This document shows positions 1 to 8,373 of a stretch of DNA of 64,000 nucleotides, piece after piece (position 1 is the first letter of the stretch; the number at the start of each line of letters is the position of its first letter). This stretch comes from JAJYSO01 sp964579505. Lineage in GTDB: Bacteria > Bacteroidota > Bacteroidia > Flavobacteriales > Flavobacteriaceae. Both the position numbers and the translations under genes were made by a program. The stretch lies in assembly GCA_964579505.1 (NCBI GenBank), contig CAZOGC010000005.1, forward strand, positions 62,001-126,000. The letters are read 5' to 3'. Under the pieces are notes generated by a model. The model was not told the DNA's origin and did not search any database. It saw only the letters and a list, made by a program, of their open reading frames with translations.

Positions 1-396
1 CAGCTAAAACGCATTGGCTTAAAAGTGTATGCAGACGGAAAATGGACCGTCCATAAAATAATACAGCACCTGACAGATTGGGAACGTATTTGGTGCTACC
101 GAACACTTCTTTCTGTGCGTAACGAAGGAAGCATTGCCAAAGGACTTGACCACGATATTATGGCTGAATATTCTAATGCTGACGAATTATCCATAGAGCA
201 ACTACTTACCGAACTTCGTGCCGTGCGTGTGGCAACCAAAGCAATGTTTGACTCATTTAATAACGAAATTCTTATATCAAATTGCAAATTCAGCAATAAC
301 CAAATGTCTGTTTTGGCAATGGGTTTTAATATCATTGGGCATCAAATCCATCATTTTAATATCATCAAACAAAAGTATATCCCGCTTGAAAAATAA
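1..396 (+). CDS. DinB-like superfamily protein, 5'-truncated by window edge
   Basis: The reading frame is open from base 1, so the start lies outside the window; the GTG at 25 is an internal Val. The visible part has DinB/YfiT four-helix features: a GKWTVHKIIQHL stretch where the first metal-ligand His sits, then DWERI, and near the end a GHQIHH motif followed by Tyr, matching the usual second and third His positions. Family members are small metal-binding proteins, some of them thiol-dependent transferases; the substrate here is unknown. It ends normally, but the sequence right after it is the orphan tail of an unrelated gene, so this spot is a rearrangement junction. Confidence 0.75.
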   Translation, partial: QLKRIGLKVYADGKWTVHKIIQHLTDWERIWCYRTLLSVRNEGSIAKGLDHDIMAEYSNADELSIEQLLTELRAVRVATKAMFDSFNNEILISNCKFSNNQMSVLAMGFNIIGHQIHHFNIIKQKYIPLEK

Positions 397-417
397 GAGA
401 GCCCACTTTTGGAAGTA

Positions 418-582
418 CAGGGCAACCTTTTATTTTTGAGTTGTCCGGAGGTGCCACCGCAAGAATTTGTCGGGGTTGGTATACAACCGGATATTACCGT
501 TCAAAAAAAGCTAAAAGACTATCTTAACAACAATGACCCGGCACTAAACAAAGCAATTGACTATTTAAAAAAAAAAGAATAA
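418..582 (+). pseudogene. C-terminal remnant of an S41-family (tail-specific) peptidase
   Basis: The frame has no start codon. It reads EFVGVGIQPDITV followed by a helix with DYLNNNDPALNKAIDYL before the stop. This is the signature end of periplasmic S41 peptidases (a 'GIQPDI.V' strand, then 'D..L..A...L'). The catalytic Ser/Lys core is missing. The remnant follows the DinB-like gene directly, so the body of the peptidase gene was probably lost or replaced by recombination. Family assignment rests on this tail motif alone. Confidence 0.6.
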
Positions 583-619
583 CCGGTTGCAAACCAGCGT
601 CATTTTAAACACCTAACAG

Positions 620-1576
620 ATGAAAAAATCCTTCTTGTTCATTTTTCTTATGCTCTTAATGGGCTCGTGTTCACAAAAAAACAATGATGCTATTAATTGG
701 ATTCCATTTTTATGGGATTCAGCTGAAATATCAGGGCGACATTTTGACAAAGCATCTATGAGTATTCCTGTTTCAATAGAGAATATTCCCTATAAATTTA
801 CAATGCAATTCGATTTAGGTGCCGGTTTTCCAATACTTTATGGGCAATCATTAAAGCCATTTCTCGATAAATATTCGACAATTAATAAAAAATTAGATAC
901 GACGATAGATAATGGTCAGAAATTACCCATGCTCAGAAATATCAATCTAAAACTAGGAAATGTTACTTTTAAAGATATAGATGCTGTCATATTTGAAGAT
1001 ATGGGTAAATCGTACAACACCGATTCAATAGACCTAAAACACACTTATCACATCGGAACATTTGGGACTTACCTTTTAAAAAATAAAACGCTAATAATTG
1101 ACTATCCTAAAGAAAGGTTAGCTATTTTAGATACACTTCCTACGAAGTATAAAAAGGCAACATTTGTCAAATTTAAAACAGACTGGAAAGGACGTGTTAA
1201 GATTCCTCTCAAGATTAATGGGCAAAAGGAATTTTTGTTGTTTGATACTGGAGCAAGTTTATTTAGCCTTTCAACAACAAAACAAAATGCCCTTAAAGTA
1301 AGTGATAAAAAAATTATTGATTCCATAACAGTATCTAGTTGGGGAAAATATGTTACACATTATGGGTTGAAGATTAAAAACCCCGTATATATTGGTAATT
1401 TAAAACTAAATAATTCAATTGTTTATTACCCTAAAGAAGAGCTGTTTGCCAAATTTTATAAATCGGAAAATATATGGGGTATCACAGGAAATGCCTATTT
1501 CTTTAATAAAATTGTGGTAATTGATTTTAAACATTATCGCTTCGGAATAGTGGGTAAAAACAATAGCCAAGAATAA
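620..1576 (+). CDS. two-lobed aspartic-protease-like lipoprotein
   Basis: This 318-residue protein has a lipoprotein signal peptide (lipobox LMGSC, lipidated Cys17), so it is predicted to be membrane anchored outside the cytoplasm. Residues 209-213 are DTGAS, the catalytic loop of aspartic proteases, and residues 65-68 (DLGA, preceded by QF) occupy the equivalent place in the first half. Each half ends in a matching G-x-x-G plus hydrophobic-strand segment (residues 145-170 and 286-311), consistent with a duplicated pepsin-like fold in one chain. The first motif has Leu where Thr is normal, so activity is uncertain. No protease partner or substrate is evident nearby. The start is the only ATG before the lipobox. 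Confidence 0.6.
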   Translation: MKKSFLFIFLMLLMGSCSQKNNDAINWIPFLWDSAEISGRHFDKASMSIPVSIENIPYKFTMQFDLGAGFPILYGQSLKPFLDKYSTINKKLDTTIDNGQKLPMLRNINLKLGNVTFKDIDAVIFEDMGKSYNTDSIDLKHTYHIGTFGTYLLKNKTLIIDYPKERLAILDTLPTKYKKATFVKFKTDWKGRVKIPLKINGQKEFLLFDTGASLFSLSTTKQNALKVSDKKIIDSITVSSWGKYVTHYGLKIKNPVYIGNLKLNNSIVYYPKEELFAKFYKSENIWGITGNAYFFNKIVVIDFKHYRFGIVGKNNSQE

Positions 1577-1738
1577 GTTTGTACTTAATAAAACTCTGGT
1601 TACACAAAGCAGGGTAAACATTTTTGTCAGTAAATGGCCGCAGGTTAAATTTTTTTTTAACTATTTTTACGAAGTTGGCTTTATTTTAACATTTGGTGAT
1701 AAGATATACCTCCCTCGCAAAGCCGTTAACCATTAGCT

Positions 1739-2410
1739 ATGAAAAAAATTCTATTAATAATTATAATCGAAACTTTAGTTTGTTCTTGTTCAGTTACTAA
1801 AACTGAACATAATGAGATGAGATATCTTGACGAAAATAATGTTGAAATAAGCAAGCTAAAGTTCAATCAAATTCGTTCGAATAACAACTCATTAGTCTGG
1901 GCTTATATAAAAGAAGGTTCCTTATTATATAAAAAATTGACCCCAAGAAAAGAACGCGGAAAAATAACGAACAGACCCTTTTTAGAATCCTTATTAGAGC
2001 AAACAACAAATCGAGAATTAGATTCAAATAAACCAATTGTAATAATCTATTATCCGGGAAAAGACCCTTGCAATTCAAGTGGTACCGCCACCAGACATTC
2101 AATAAAAAAATGGCATAAACAATTAAAAGAGGGTATCAATCAAATAGTTCGAGTTAAACCTATTTATATTTATAAAGACAATGATGGGTTAGAAAAATCG
2201 GAAAAAATACTAGATTGGCACAAAGATCCAAAAGGAACAATTGAACGTTTATTTTTTAAACATCATTATCCGTGTAGCAGTTTCGTTGTAATTTCTAAAA
2301 ACGGAAGCTACCTAAGTTACTTCGGAGAAGTCTTAAAAGAAAATGTTTGGAAGGCAACACAACTTATGAATGAACCCGTGGCGCATTATCCAAACGAGGT
2401 TAGTTTGTAG
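1739..2410 (+). CDS. uncharacterised lipoprotein, 223 aa
   Basis: I do not recognise a family. The N-terminus is a short hydrophobic segment ending in VCSC, giving a probable lipidated Cys17; Glu11 inside the hydrophobic stretch is unusual. The mature part has a strand-like 'PIVIIYYPGKDPC' segment, a second Cys in HHYPCSSF, and a C-terminal 'VVISKNGSYLSYFGEV' segment. The pattern of hydrophobic strands with a central Cys loosely recalls a thioredoxin-like fold, but there is no CxxC. It stands alone between AT-rich spacers in the accessory left end. Confidence 0.6.
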   Translation: MKKILLIIIIETLVCSCSVTKTEHNEMRYLDENNVEISKLKFNQIRSNNNSLVWAYIKEGSLLYKKLTPRKERGKITNRPFLESLLEQTTNRELDSNKPIVIIYYPGKDPCNSSGTATRHSIKKWHKQLKEGINQIVRVKPIYIYKDNDGLEKSEKILDWHKDPKGTIERLFFKHHYPCSSFVVISKNGSYLSYFGEVLKENVWKATQLMNEPVAHYPNEVSL

Positions 2411-2443
2411 CTTATAAAAAAACTTTTACTCAAGACTATTCTA

Positions 2444-2461
2444 AAGTCAAAGCTTTGACTT
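2444..2461. repeat. perfect 18-bp palindrome
   Basis: AAGTCAAAG followed directly by CTTTGACTT, with no loop, in the spacer between two accessory genes. It could bind a dimeric regulator or be a recombination or transcription-end structure. No second copy was noticed in the window. Confidence 0.5.
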
Positions 2462-2493
2462 CTTTTGCTGCCCAAGTGGCAACCAGCAAAACC

Positions 2494-3621
2494 ATGAAAC
2501 TAAACAGTATGATTTTAATCAAGCCCCTTTTTCACTTTTTTATACTGCTATTTCCCTTTATTGGCTATTCTCAAAGTCTAAAAAATGAACATACCGATTG
2601 GAAAAAAATGGATTTAAGGGGGAAAGTGAAATCCATTGAAAAAATATTGTATGAACCAAAAGATGGCAATATTAAAAATTTAAGCGACAAACAAATTTTA
2701 AATGGCTGGAATATTGGTGAATACCCAAAAATAACCAAGTTTGACCAAAACGGATATATCATTAATGAAACTAACTATAAATCGCTATCTCAAAAAAAGA
2801 AACACATAGAAAAAATATTCGTCTACAATCAAAAAAATAAAATAGATTCCATTCTGCTGCATAATTTTAGTTCTGGTGTCAAGTCTTTTTATTCCTTTCA
2901 ATATAAGTCAAAAGGAAATACGCTCATTCAAAATAAAATTTTAAACAAAGAGGTTTTTTACGCTCCAAATGGCTCCATCTCTTCTAGAATTCCGGCAAAG
3001 ATTTATCCTAAAGGAATACTGGATCAAACCTTATTTTATAATAATATGGGGCAATTAATAGAACGCATCAACTACGGCATAGACAGCATCATAATAGAAA
3101 AAAATATTTATACGTACGGCGACAATGGAAAAATTAAAACACATCAGTATTTGGATTACAAAAAACCCGGCCGTAATCATCACCAAACCTTAGATGATAG
3201 GTTTAGCACCCTAACAAAATATAGTTACTATAACAATAACCTTTTAAAAGTAAAAGAAGAGTATGGACTCAAAAATGATAGTCTTGAAGGAAAAACTATC
3301 TATAAATACGATAGGCATAACAATATAATTGAAATCAAAAGCAATGATCGTTATATAACCGATTCACATCGTAGAGACCCGGTAATAATTCAAAAAGGTA
3401 GTGGGTTTAATCCGGACGGAAGTCTAGTCTATTCACAAAAATATAACTATAAATACGATGAAAAAGGAAATTGGATTGAACGTCAAGAATTAAAAAAGGA
3501 CACCATCCAATTTATAACAAAACGCTATATAGAATATTATAACTCATCAGCTATTGCACAAAAATGGAAAGAAAAAAATCAAAATTTTCTACTCGATTTG
3601 ATTTATGGATTGCAAAAGTAG
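2494..3621 (+). CDS. secreted protein with YD/RHS-like strand repeats, 375 aa
   Basis: I place the start at the ATG whose product opens with a signal peptide (MKLNSMILIKPLFHFF, ending GYSQS); an internal ATG five codons on is an alternative. The mature part repeats short units of the type 'Y-Y-D-..-G-K/N-..', for example YKYDEKGNWIERQ near residue 325 and YTYGDNGKI earlier, the pattern of YD/RHS-type or YwqK-like beta-hairpin proteins common in Bacteroidota. It lacks the core and toxin domains of true RHS polymorphic toxins. The 3' end overlaps the next small frame. Function unknown. Confidence 0.55.
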   Translation: MKLNSMILIKPLFHFFILLFPFIGYSQSLKNEHTDWKKMDLRGKVKSIEKILYEPKDGNIKNLSDKQILNGWNIGEYPKITKFDQNGYIINETNYKSLSQKKKHIEKIFVYNQKNKIDSILLHNFSSGVKSFYSFQYKSKGNTLIQNKILNKEVFYAPNGSISSRIPAKIYPKGILDQTLFYNNMGQLIERINYGIDSIIIEKNIYTYGDNGKIKTHQYLDYKKPGRNHHQTLDDRFSTLTKYSYYNNNLLKVKEEYGLKNDSLEGKTIYKYDRHNNIIEIKSNDRYITDSHRRDPVIIQKGSGFNPDGSLVYSQKYNYKYDEKGNWIERQELKKDTIQFITKRYIEYYNSSAIAQKWKEKNQNFLLDLIYGLQK

Positions 3622-3749
3622 CCTTGGAAAGCAATGTGAAAAGAAAAACAGGATTAAAAGCTATTCAAAGATACATAGAAAACTATACAGATAATTTACC
3701 CGAGAGTTTAGAAGAAGCCCAAAAAATGGAACAAAAACTAAAAAAGTAA
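3564..3749 (+). CDS. possible small protein or gene remnant, 61 aa
   Basis: A short, highly charged, helix-rich frame (ending EEAQKMEQKLKK) overlaps the preceding gene by 58 bases in another frame. Its composition looks like real coding sequence in the non-overlapping part (KAIQRYIENY, NLPESLEEAQ), but I recognise no family. It could be a small immunity-like or regulatory protein, or the C-terminal remnant of a lost gene. Confidence 0.25.
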   Translation: MERKKSKFSTRFDLWIAKVALESNVKRKTGLKAIQRYIENYTDNLPESLEEAQKMEQKLKK

Positions 3750-3850
3750 ACCTAACAATCGGTTTTTATTTGCCTGCTTGCTCCCCGTATAAAATAACCA
3801 AGCATAATAAAAAGAATTCCCGTTTATAGGGCTAATAATAGAACATGGCT

Positions 3851-3858
3851 TACATTTG
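3851..3858 (+). promoter_or_regulatory. candidate -7 promoter box of the amidohydrolase gene
   Basis: TACATTTG matches TAnnTTTG, the Bacteroidota primary-sigma -7 element, and lies 30 bases before the ATG at 3889. The implied transcript start is near 3865. Confidence 0.45.
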
Positions 3859-3888
3859 TTTAAAAGCCTAAAAATTTATTAAAGCCTT

Positions 3889-5550
3889 ATGTCTCATCTC
3901 AGAAAAGCAGCTGTCTTGGTATTACTTTCGTTTATGCTGTACAGCTGCAGCCATCACGCTAAAAAACAGGTCGATTTATTGGTGTATAACGCCACTATCT
4001 ATACGGTTGATTCCACTTTTTCTAAAGCTGAAGCCTTAGCCGTTAGGAATGGTAAAATCGTAGCGGTGGGAAACACCCAAGACCTCACTCAAAAATACCA
4101 AGCTGCAACCAAAGTAGATGCCGGAAATCATACTATTATTCCCGGTTTATTTGATGCCCATGCGCATTTTATTGAGTTGGGGAAACGCATGTTGCAAGTA
4201 AACTTGCGTGGTACAAAAAGTTATGATGAAATGATTCAGCGTGTAGTTGATTTTCAACACAAAGAACACCGCAATTTTATTACCGGTATGGGATGGGATC
4301 AGAACAGTTGGCCATCTAAAAAATTTCCGACTAAAAAGAAACTCGATCAGCTTTTTCCAAATATTCCGGTAGTCTTAACCCGCGTTGATGGGCATGCTTT
4401 TTTAGTTAACCAAAAAGCCTTAGATAAAGCCGGTATAACTGCTTCTTCTCACATACCCGGAGGAACTTTTGTTAAAGAAAACGGAAAACTAACCGGCGTG
4501 TTAATTGATAATGCCCGAAAAAAAATATACAGCATTCTTCCTAAATACAATGAACAAAAGGAAACCAACGCTTTACTACGGGCACAAAAGAAATGTTTAT
4601 CGTATGGATTGACTACGGTAGCTGATGCCGGAATTTCGCATGAGAGCATTCAACTTATGAACAAATTAGCGCTAAACAAGCAATTAAAAATAGGGCTATA
4701 CCCTATGTTACTGTATAGCGATCCGCATTTAGATGATTATCTTTTTCAGGGGCTAGGAAAAAACGAAGCCATTTCGTGCCATGCTGTCAAGCTTTATGCT
4801 GATGGGGCACTTGGGTCTCGAGGCGCCTGTTTAAGAAAACCCTATACAGACATGCCCGGTCACTATGGCAAAATGCGAGTAAATCCACAGTTTATTAAAG
4901 AGTTAGCACAAAAAATTGCGCGTTCTCATTTTCAACTCAACACTCATGCTATTGGCGATTCGGCTAACCATGTTGTTTTAAAGGCCTATGCAACGGCACT
5001 AAAAGGAAAAACAGATCGGCGCTGGCGGGTAGAACATGCTCAAATTGTAGACCCGGAAGATTGGAAATATTTTAGTAAAAACATCATTCCTTCTGTACAA
5101 CCCACCCACGCTATTAGCGATATGGATTGGGCAGAAGATCGATTAGGATCGACGCGTATTCAATACGCTTATGCCAATAAAACACTGTTAGACCAAGCCG
5201 GCTTGGTAGCTTTAGGTACTGACGCTCCGGTTGAAGAAATTAATCCTTACCGCACCTTTTATACAGCTATTACCCGACAAGATAGTTTAGGAAACCCGCC
5301 CAACGGCTTTTTTCCCAAACAAAAATTGAGTAGAAAAGAAGCCTTAAAGGGCATGACCATCTGGGCGGCCTATTCAGAATTTTTAAACAAAACTAAAGGA
5401 AGTTTGGTGCCCGGTAAACAAGCAGATTTTGTAATTTTAGATCGAGACATTATGAAAGTTTCTGCAGATAGCACCTTGCATACGCAGGTATTGGCTACTT
5501 ATATTAAAGGAAAAAAAGTGTATGACAGAGCCCATGTAACCCCCAATTAA
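3889..5550 (+). CDS. amidohydrolase family lipoprotein (YtcJ-like)
   Basis: A 553-residue metal-dependent hydrolase of the amidohydrolase_3 type, predicted to be lipid anchored through Cys20 (MLYSC). The HxH metal site is in PGLFDAHAHF (residues 85-94). Further ligand regions are LNTHAIGDSAN, WRVEHAQIVD and the late GTDAPVEEINPY segment. The C-terminal 'GSLVPGKQADFVILD' is the usual cap strand of this superfamily. Family members hydrolyse N-acyl or amide bonds; the substrate cannot be read from sequence. Membrane anchoring suggests action on exported or imported small molecules. It is monocistronic. Confidence 0.85.
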   Translation: MSHLRKAAVLVLLSFMLYSCSHHAKKQVDLLVYNATIYTVDSTFSKAEALAVRNGKIVAVGNTQDLTQKYQAATKVDAGNHTIIPGLFDAHAHFIELGKRMLQVNLRGTKSYDEMIQRVVDFQHKEHRNFITGMGWDQNSWPSKKFPTKKKLDQLFPNIPVVLTRVDGHAFLVNQKALDKAGITASSHIPGGTFVKENGKLTGVLIDNARKKIYSILPKYNEQKETNALLRAQKKCLSYGLTTVADAGISHESIQLMNKLALNKQLKIGLYPMLLYSDPHLDDYLFQGLGKNEAISCHAVKLYADGALGSRGACLRKPYTDMPGHYGKMRVNPQFIKELAQKIARSHFQLNTHAIGDSANHVVLKAYATALKGKTDRRWRVEHAQIVDPEDWKYFSKNIIPSVQPTHAISDMDWAEDRLGSTRIQYAYANKTLLDQAGLVALGTDAPVEEINPYRTFYTAITRQDSLGNPPNGFFPKQKLSRKEALKGMTIWAAYSEFLNKTKGSLVPGKQADFVILDRDIMKVSADSTLHTQVLATYIKGKKVYDRAHVTPN

Positions 5551-5627
5551 CCCTATTCCATTTTTTGCATTAAATAGTAAAAACACCTTTTTTTACGATA
5601 TTAACACGCATACATCTTTGAAATTTT

Positions 5628-5635
5628 TAAATTTG
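5628..5635 (+). promoter_or_regulatory. candidate -7 promoter box upstream of the thioredoxin-fold gene
   Basis: TAAATTTG matches TAnnTTTG and lies 63 bases before the chosen ATG at 5699. Its position downstream of the possible TTG start at 5618 argues against that longer start. Confidence 0.35.
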
Positions 5636-5698
5636 CACGATAGGTTTCTTCCTCAGAACTTGAAAACTATCTGTGTTTACACCAATAAAATTTTCTAT

Positions 5699-6244
5699 AT
5701 GAAAAATACCCTGAAATTAATTGTAGTAAGTGTTTTTTTCTTGTTTAGCACATTCAATTTTCAAGCAAAAGCACAAAGTAAAACGCCAGAACATCCGGTA
5801 GACAATCTATATACCGGATTACTAACACAGCAAGAACTGGTAACTTCTCCCTATACAAAAAAATGGTATGTTCCTAAATACAAACAATATAGCCCTGAAC
5901 AAAAGGCCCTAACCCAAATTAAAAACAATATTAACAAATACAATATTGTGGTTTTTATGGGCGTTTGGTGTCACGACAGCCGCCGGGTAGTACCTAAGTT
6001 ATACAAACTGTTACAGCAAGCCAATTACAATATGGATCATATAAAAATGTATGCGCTTAATTACTATAAAAAGTCTAAAAAACATTATGAGCGCGGCCTT
6101 CATATTACCCACGTGCCGACTATTATTTTTTACGAAAACGGAAAAGAAGTTAACAGATTTGTAGAATCTTCTAGACAAAGCTTAGCTAAAGACATTGCCA
6201 AGATTGTAACCAACCATCCCTATAAAAATATATACGCCAAATAA
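5699..6244 (+). CDS. secreted thioredoxin-fold protein lacking CxxC
   Basis: I chose the ATG that begins a clear signal peptide (residues 1-26, ending in KAQ), giving 181 aa. A TTG 27 codons upstream would add a non-signal extension and lies before the promoter-like box. 'NIVVFMGVWCHDSRR' sits where thioredoxins carry WCxxC, and THVPTIIFY provides the cis-Pro loop (Pro140). The second redox Cys is replaced by Ser94 (CHDS), so normal dithiol exchange is not expected; a monothiol or binding role is possible. It is followed by three further same-strand genes. Confidence 0.7.
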   Translation: MKNTLKLIVVSVFFLFSTFNFQAKAQSKTPEHPVDNLYTGLLTQQELVTSPYTKKWYVPKYKQYSPEQKALTQIKNNINKYNIVVFMGVWCHDSRRVVPKLYKLLQQANYNMDHIKMYALNYYKKSKKHYERGLHITHVPTIIFYENGKEVNRFVESSRQSLAKDIAKIVTNHPYKNIYAK

Positions 6245-6252
6245 ATTTTATC

Positions 6253-6660
6253 GTGCAACCATCTCTAAAACCCCTAACCATAGCCGTAGATTTTGACGGC
6301 ACTATTGTTGAAGATGCTTATCCTAAAATAGGGAAGCCCCGGTTATTTGCTTTCGAAACATTAAAAACCTTGCAACAAGAGGGACATCGGCTTATTTTAT
6401 GGACCTACAGAAAAGGAAAACGTTTGCAAGCAGCTGTTGATTTTTGCCGTGAAAACGGTGTTGATTTCTATGCCGTAAACCAAAGTTTTCCGGAGGAAGA
6501 ACACGACACCAACAGAAGTCGAAAAATCCATGCCGATATTTTTATAGACGACCGCAATCTTGGTGGAATACCTGAATGGGGCGAAATTTATCAGCTGATA
6601 ACCCCTCACTCAACCTCTAATATAAAGAAGAAGAGAAAACGCTTCTCTTTTATGAAATAA
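6253..6660 (+). CDS. small HAD-like hydrolase (BT0820-type)
   Basis: A 135-residue compact HAD-superfamily protein. DFDGT (nucleophile Asp13, acid Asp15) is motif I, and IDDRN (Asp99, Asp100) is the Mg-binding motif IV. ILWTYRKG and AVNQSFPEE are typical of the BT0820 subgroup from Bacteroides. No cap domain is present, so a small phosphorylated substrate or pyrophosphate-type reaction is possible. The start is GTG, eight bases after the previous gene, suggesting cotranscription. The tail is basic (KKKRKRF). Confidence 0.75.
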   Translation: MQPSLKPLTIAVDFDGTIVEDAYPKIGKPRLFAFETLKTLQQEGHRLILWTYRKGKRLQAAVDFCRENGVDFYAVNQSFPEEEHDTNRSRKIHADIFIDDRNLGGIPEWGEIYQLITPHSTSNIKKKRKRFSFMK

Positions 6661-6670
6661 AATTTTGTGA

Positions 6671-7477
6671 ATGATTATATTAAAAACACCTGAAGAAATA
6701 GAACTCTTACGGGAAAGTGCGCTTATCGTTTCTAAAACTTTAGGAATGTTAGCCCCGGAAGTTAAACCCGGCGTAACCACGCTTCAATTAGACAAACTAG
6801 CCGAAGAATTTATTCGCGATCACGGAGCCGAACCCGGATTTTTAGGAATGTACGGATTTCCTAACTCGCTTTGTATGAGCCCCAACGCACAAGTAGTGCA
6901 CGGCATACCTAATGACAAACCACTTGAAAATGGCGACATCATCTCTATTGACTGTGGGTCTTATAAAAACGGGTATTACGGCGATCACGCTTACACTTTT
7001 GAGGTAGGTGAAGTGACCCCTGAAGTAAAAAAGTTACTCAAAATTACCAAAGAATCCCTGTACGAAGGAATACGCCAATTTAGGAAAGGAAACCGTATTG
7101 GCGATATAGGGTATGCCATTCAGAACTACACCCAAAAAGAAGGCTACGGCGTAGTACGAGAGTTAGTTGGCCACGGCGTAGGAAAAGATATGCATGAAGA
7201 CCCACAGGTGCCTAACTACGGAAAACGTGGACGTGGTAAAAAACTACAAGAAGGAATGGTCTTGGCCATAGAACCTATGATTAATTTAGGAACGCATCGT
7301 GTACGACAACTAGCAGACGGTTGGTCTATTTTAACGGCAGACAACAAACCCAGCGCTCATTTTGAACACGATGTAGCTATGGTAAACGGTAAACCACAAT
7401 TGCTTTCAACCTTTGATTATATTTATGAAGCTTTGGGTATTACCTCTCAAGAAGAAGACGAGTTCCGAAAGAAATAA
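6671..7477 (+). CDS. map: type I methionine aminopeptidase
   Basis: A 268-residue cytosolic enzyme that removes the initiator methionine. All metal ligands of the pita-bread fold are visible: Asp94, Asp105, His168, Glu201 and Glu232, with the catalytic His77 in VVHGIP. There is no N-terminal zinc-finger extension, as usual for bacterial type I enzymes. It starts ten bases after the HAD gene and its stop codon abuts the methyltransferase start, so the block 5699-8263 looks like one operon. Confidence 0.95.
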   Translation: MIILKTPEEIELLRESALIVSKTLGMLAPEVKPGVTTLQLDKLAEEFIRDHGAEPGFLGMYGFPNSLCMSPNAQVVHGIPNDKPLENGDIISIDCGSYKNGYYGDHAYTFEVGEVTPEVKKLLKITKESLYEGIRQFRKGNRIGDIGYAIQNYTQKEGYGVVRELVGHGVGKDMHEDPQVPNYGKRGRGKKLQEGMVLAIEPMINLGTHRVRQLADGWSILTADNKPSAHFEHDVAMVNGKPQLLSTFDYIYEALGITSQEEDEFRKK

Positions 7478-8263
7478 TTGTTAAAAAACCTTCGCTTGAA
7501 AAAACTTTTTAAAAAAGTACTCAATATTGTTCCGCGCCCCATTCTCATAAAAATGAGTTATGTGGTGCGGCCTTTTTTAACACTTTTATTACGCGGAAAA
7601 AATTATACCGACCCTATTGACGGCAAAAGTTTTTCTAAGTTTTTACCCTACGGATATGAAGTACAACGCGACAACGTGCTCTCTCCCTCTACCCTTTCTT
7701 TAGAAAGACACCGACTGCTTTGGCTGTATCTCAAAAACGAAACCGATTTTTTTACAAAACCGCACAAAATGCTTCATTTTGCTCCTGAACAGGCTTTTTA
7801 TAAACGGTTTCGAAAAATGAAAAATCTAGACTATACTACTACCGACCTCAACTCGCCACTAGCCAATGTAAAAGCAGATATTTGTAATCTTCCGTTTAAC
7901 GATAATGCATACGACATCATTTTTTGTAACCACGTGTTAGAACATATTCCTGATGATACCAAAGCCATGCAAGAGCTTTTTAGAGTACTCAGCCCCGGCG
8001 GATGGGCAATTTTACAAATTCCTCAAGACCTAACACGCCAAAAAACTTTTGAAGACGACAGCATAACCGACCCTAAAGAGCGCGCCAAAATATTTGGTCA
8101 GTACGACCACGTGCGCGTTTATGGGCGAGACTATTTTGACAAATTGAGAAGTATTGGTTTTGAGGTAGAAGAAGTTGATTATACAGAACATCTCTCTACT
8201 GAAGAAATTAACCGATATAGGCTGAGCAAAGGAGAAATTATTCCGGTTTGTAGAAAAAAGTAA
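7478..8263 (+). CDS. class I SAM-dependent methyltransferase
   Basis: A Methyltransf_11-like protein of about 261 aa. The conserved core is HFAPEQAFYKRF, TTDLNSPLANVKADI (acidic SAM-ribose loop), then IIFCNHVLEHIPDD and the 'L-PGGW' strand-loop, ending in a Phe/Glu-rich C-terminus. The substrate is not evident. The start is probably the TTG directly after the map stop (a second TTG lies six codons on); the first ATG is 25 codons further, inside conserved-looking sequence. The arrangement implies translational coupling with map. Confidence 0.8.
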   Translation: MLKNLRLKKLFKKVLNIVPRPILIKMSYVVRPFLTLLLRGKNYTDPIDGKSFSKFLPYGYEVQRDNVLSPSTLSLERHRLLWLYLKNETDFFTKPHKMLHFAPEQAFYKRFRKMKNLDYTTTDLNSPLANVKADICNLPFNDNAYDIIFCNHVLEHIPDDTKAMQELFRVLSPGGWAILQIPQDLTRQKTFEDDSITDPKERAKIFGQYDHVRVYGRDYFDKLRSIGFEVEEVDYTEHLSTEEINRYRLSKGEIIPVCRKK

Positions 8264-8332
8264 ACACCGTGTAATACGCCGTTTTTATACTATAATTAAC
8301 AAACTTTATTCGGTTTTTTGCAATTTTGGTAT

Positions 8333-8340
8333 TAAATTTG
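8333..8340 (+). promoter_or_regulatory. candidate -7 promoter box of the YtxH gene
   Basis: TAAATTTG matches TAnnTTTG and sits 33 bases before the ATG; a TTTG tract upstream at 8317-8320 is closer than the usual -33 spacing. Confidence 0.45.
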
Positions 8341-8373
8341 AATACAATCTAAAAAACTGAAAAAACACAACTT

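Noticed and set aside
2455..2493. Longer TTG-started form of the YD-repeat protein
   Set aside because: The added residues are not part of a signal peptide; the ATG at 2494 starts one.
2494..3749. Possible RHS-type toxin with a small immunity gene
   Set aside because: The secreted protein has only YD-like strand units, no RHS core or toxin domain, and the small frame overlaps it and matches no immunity family.
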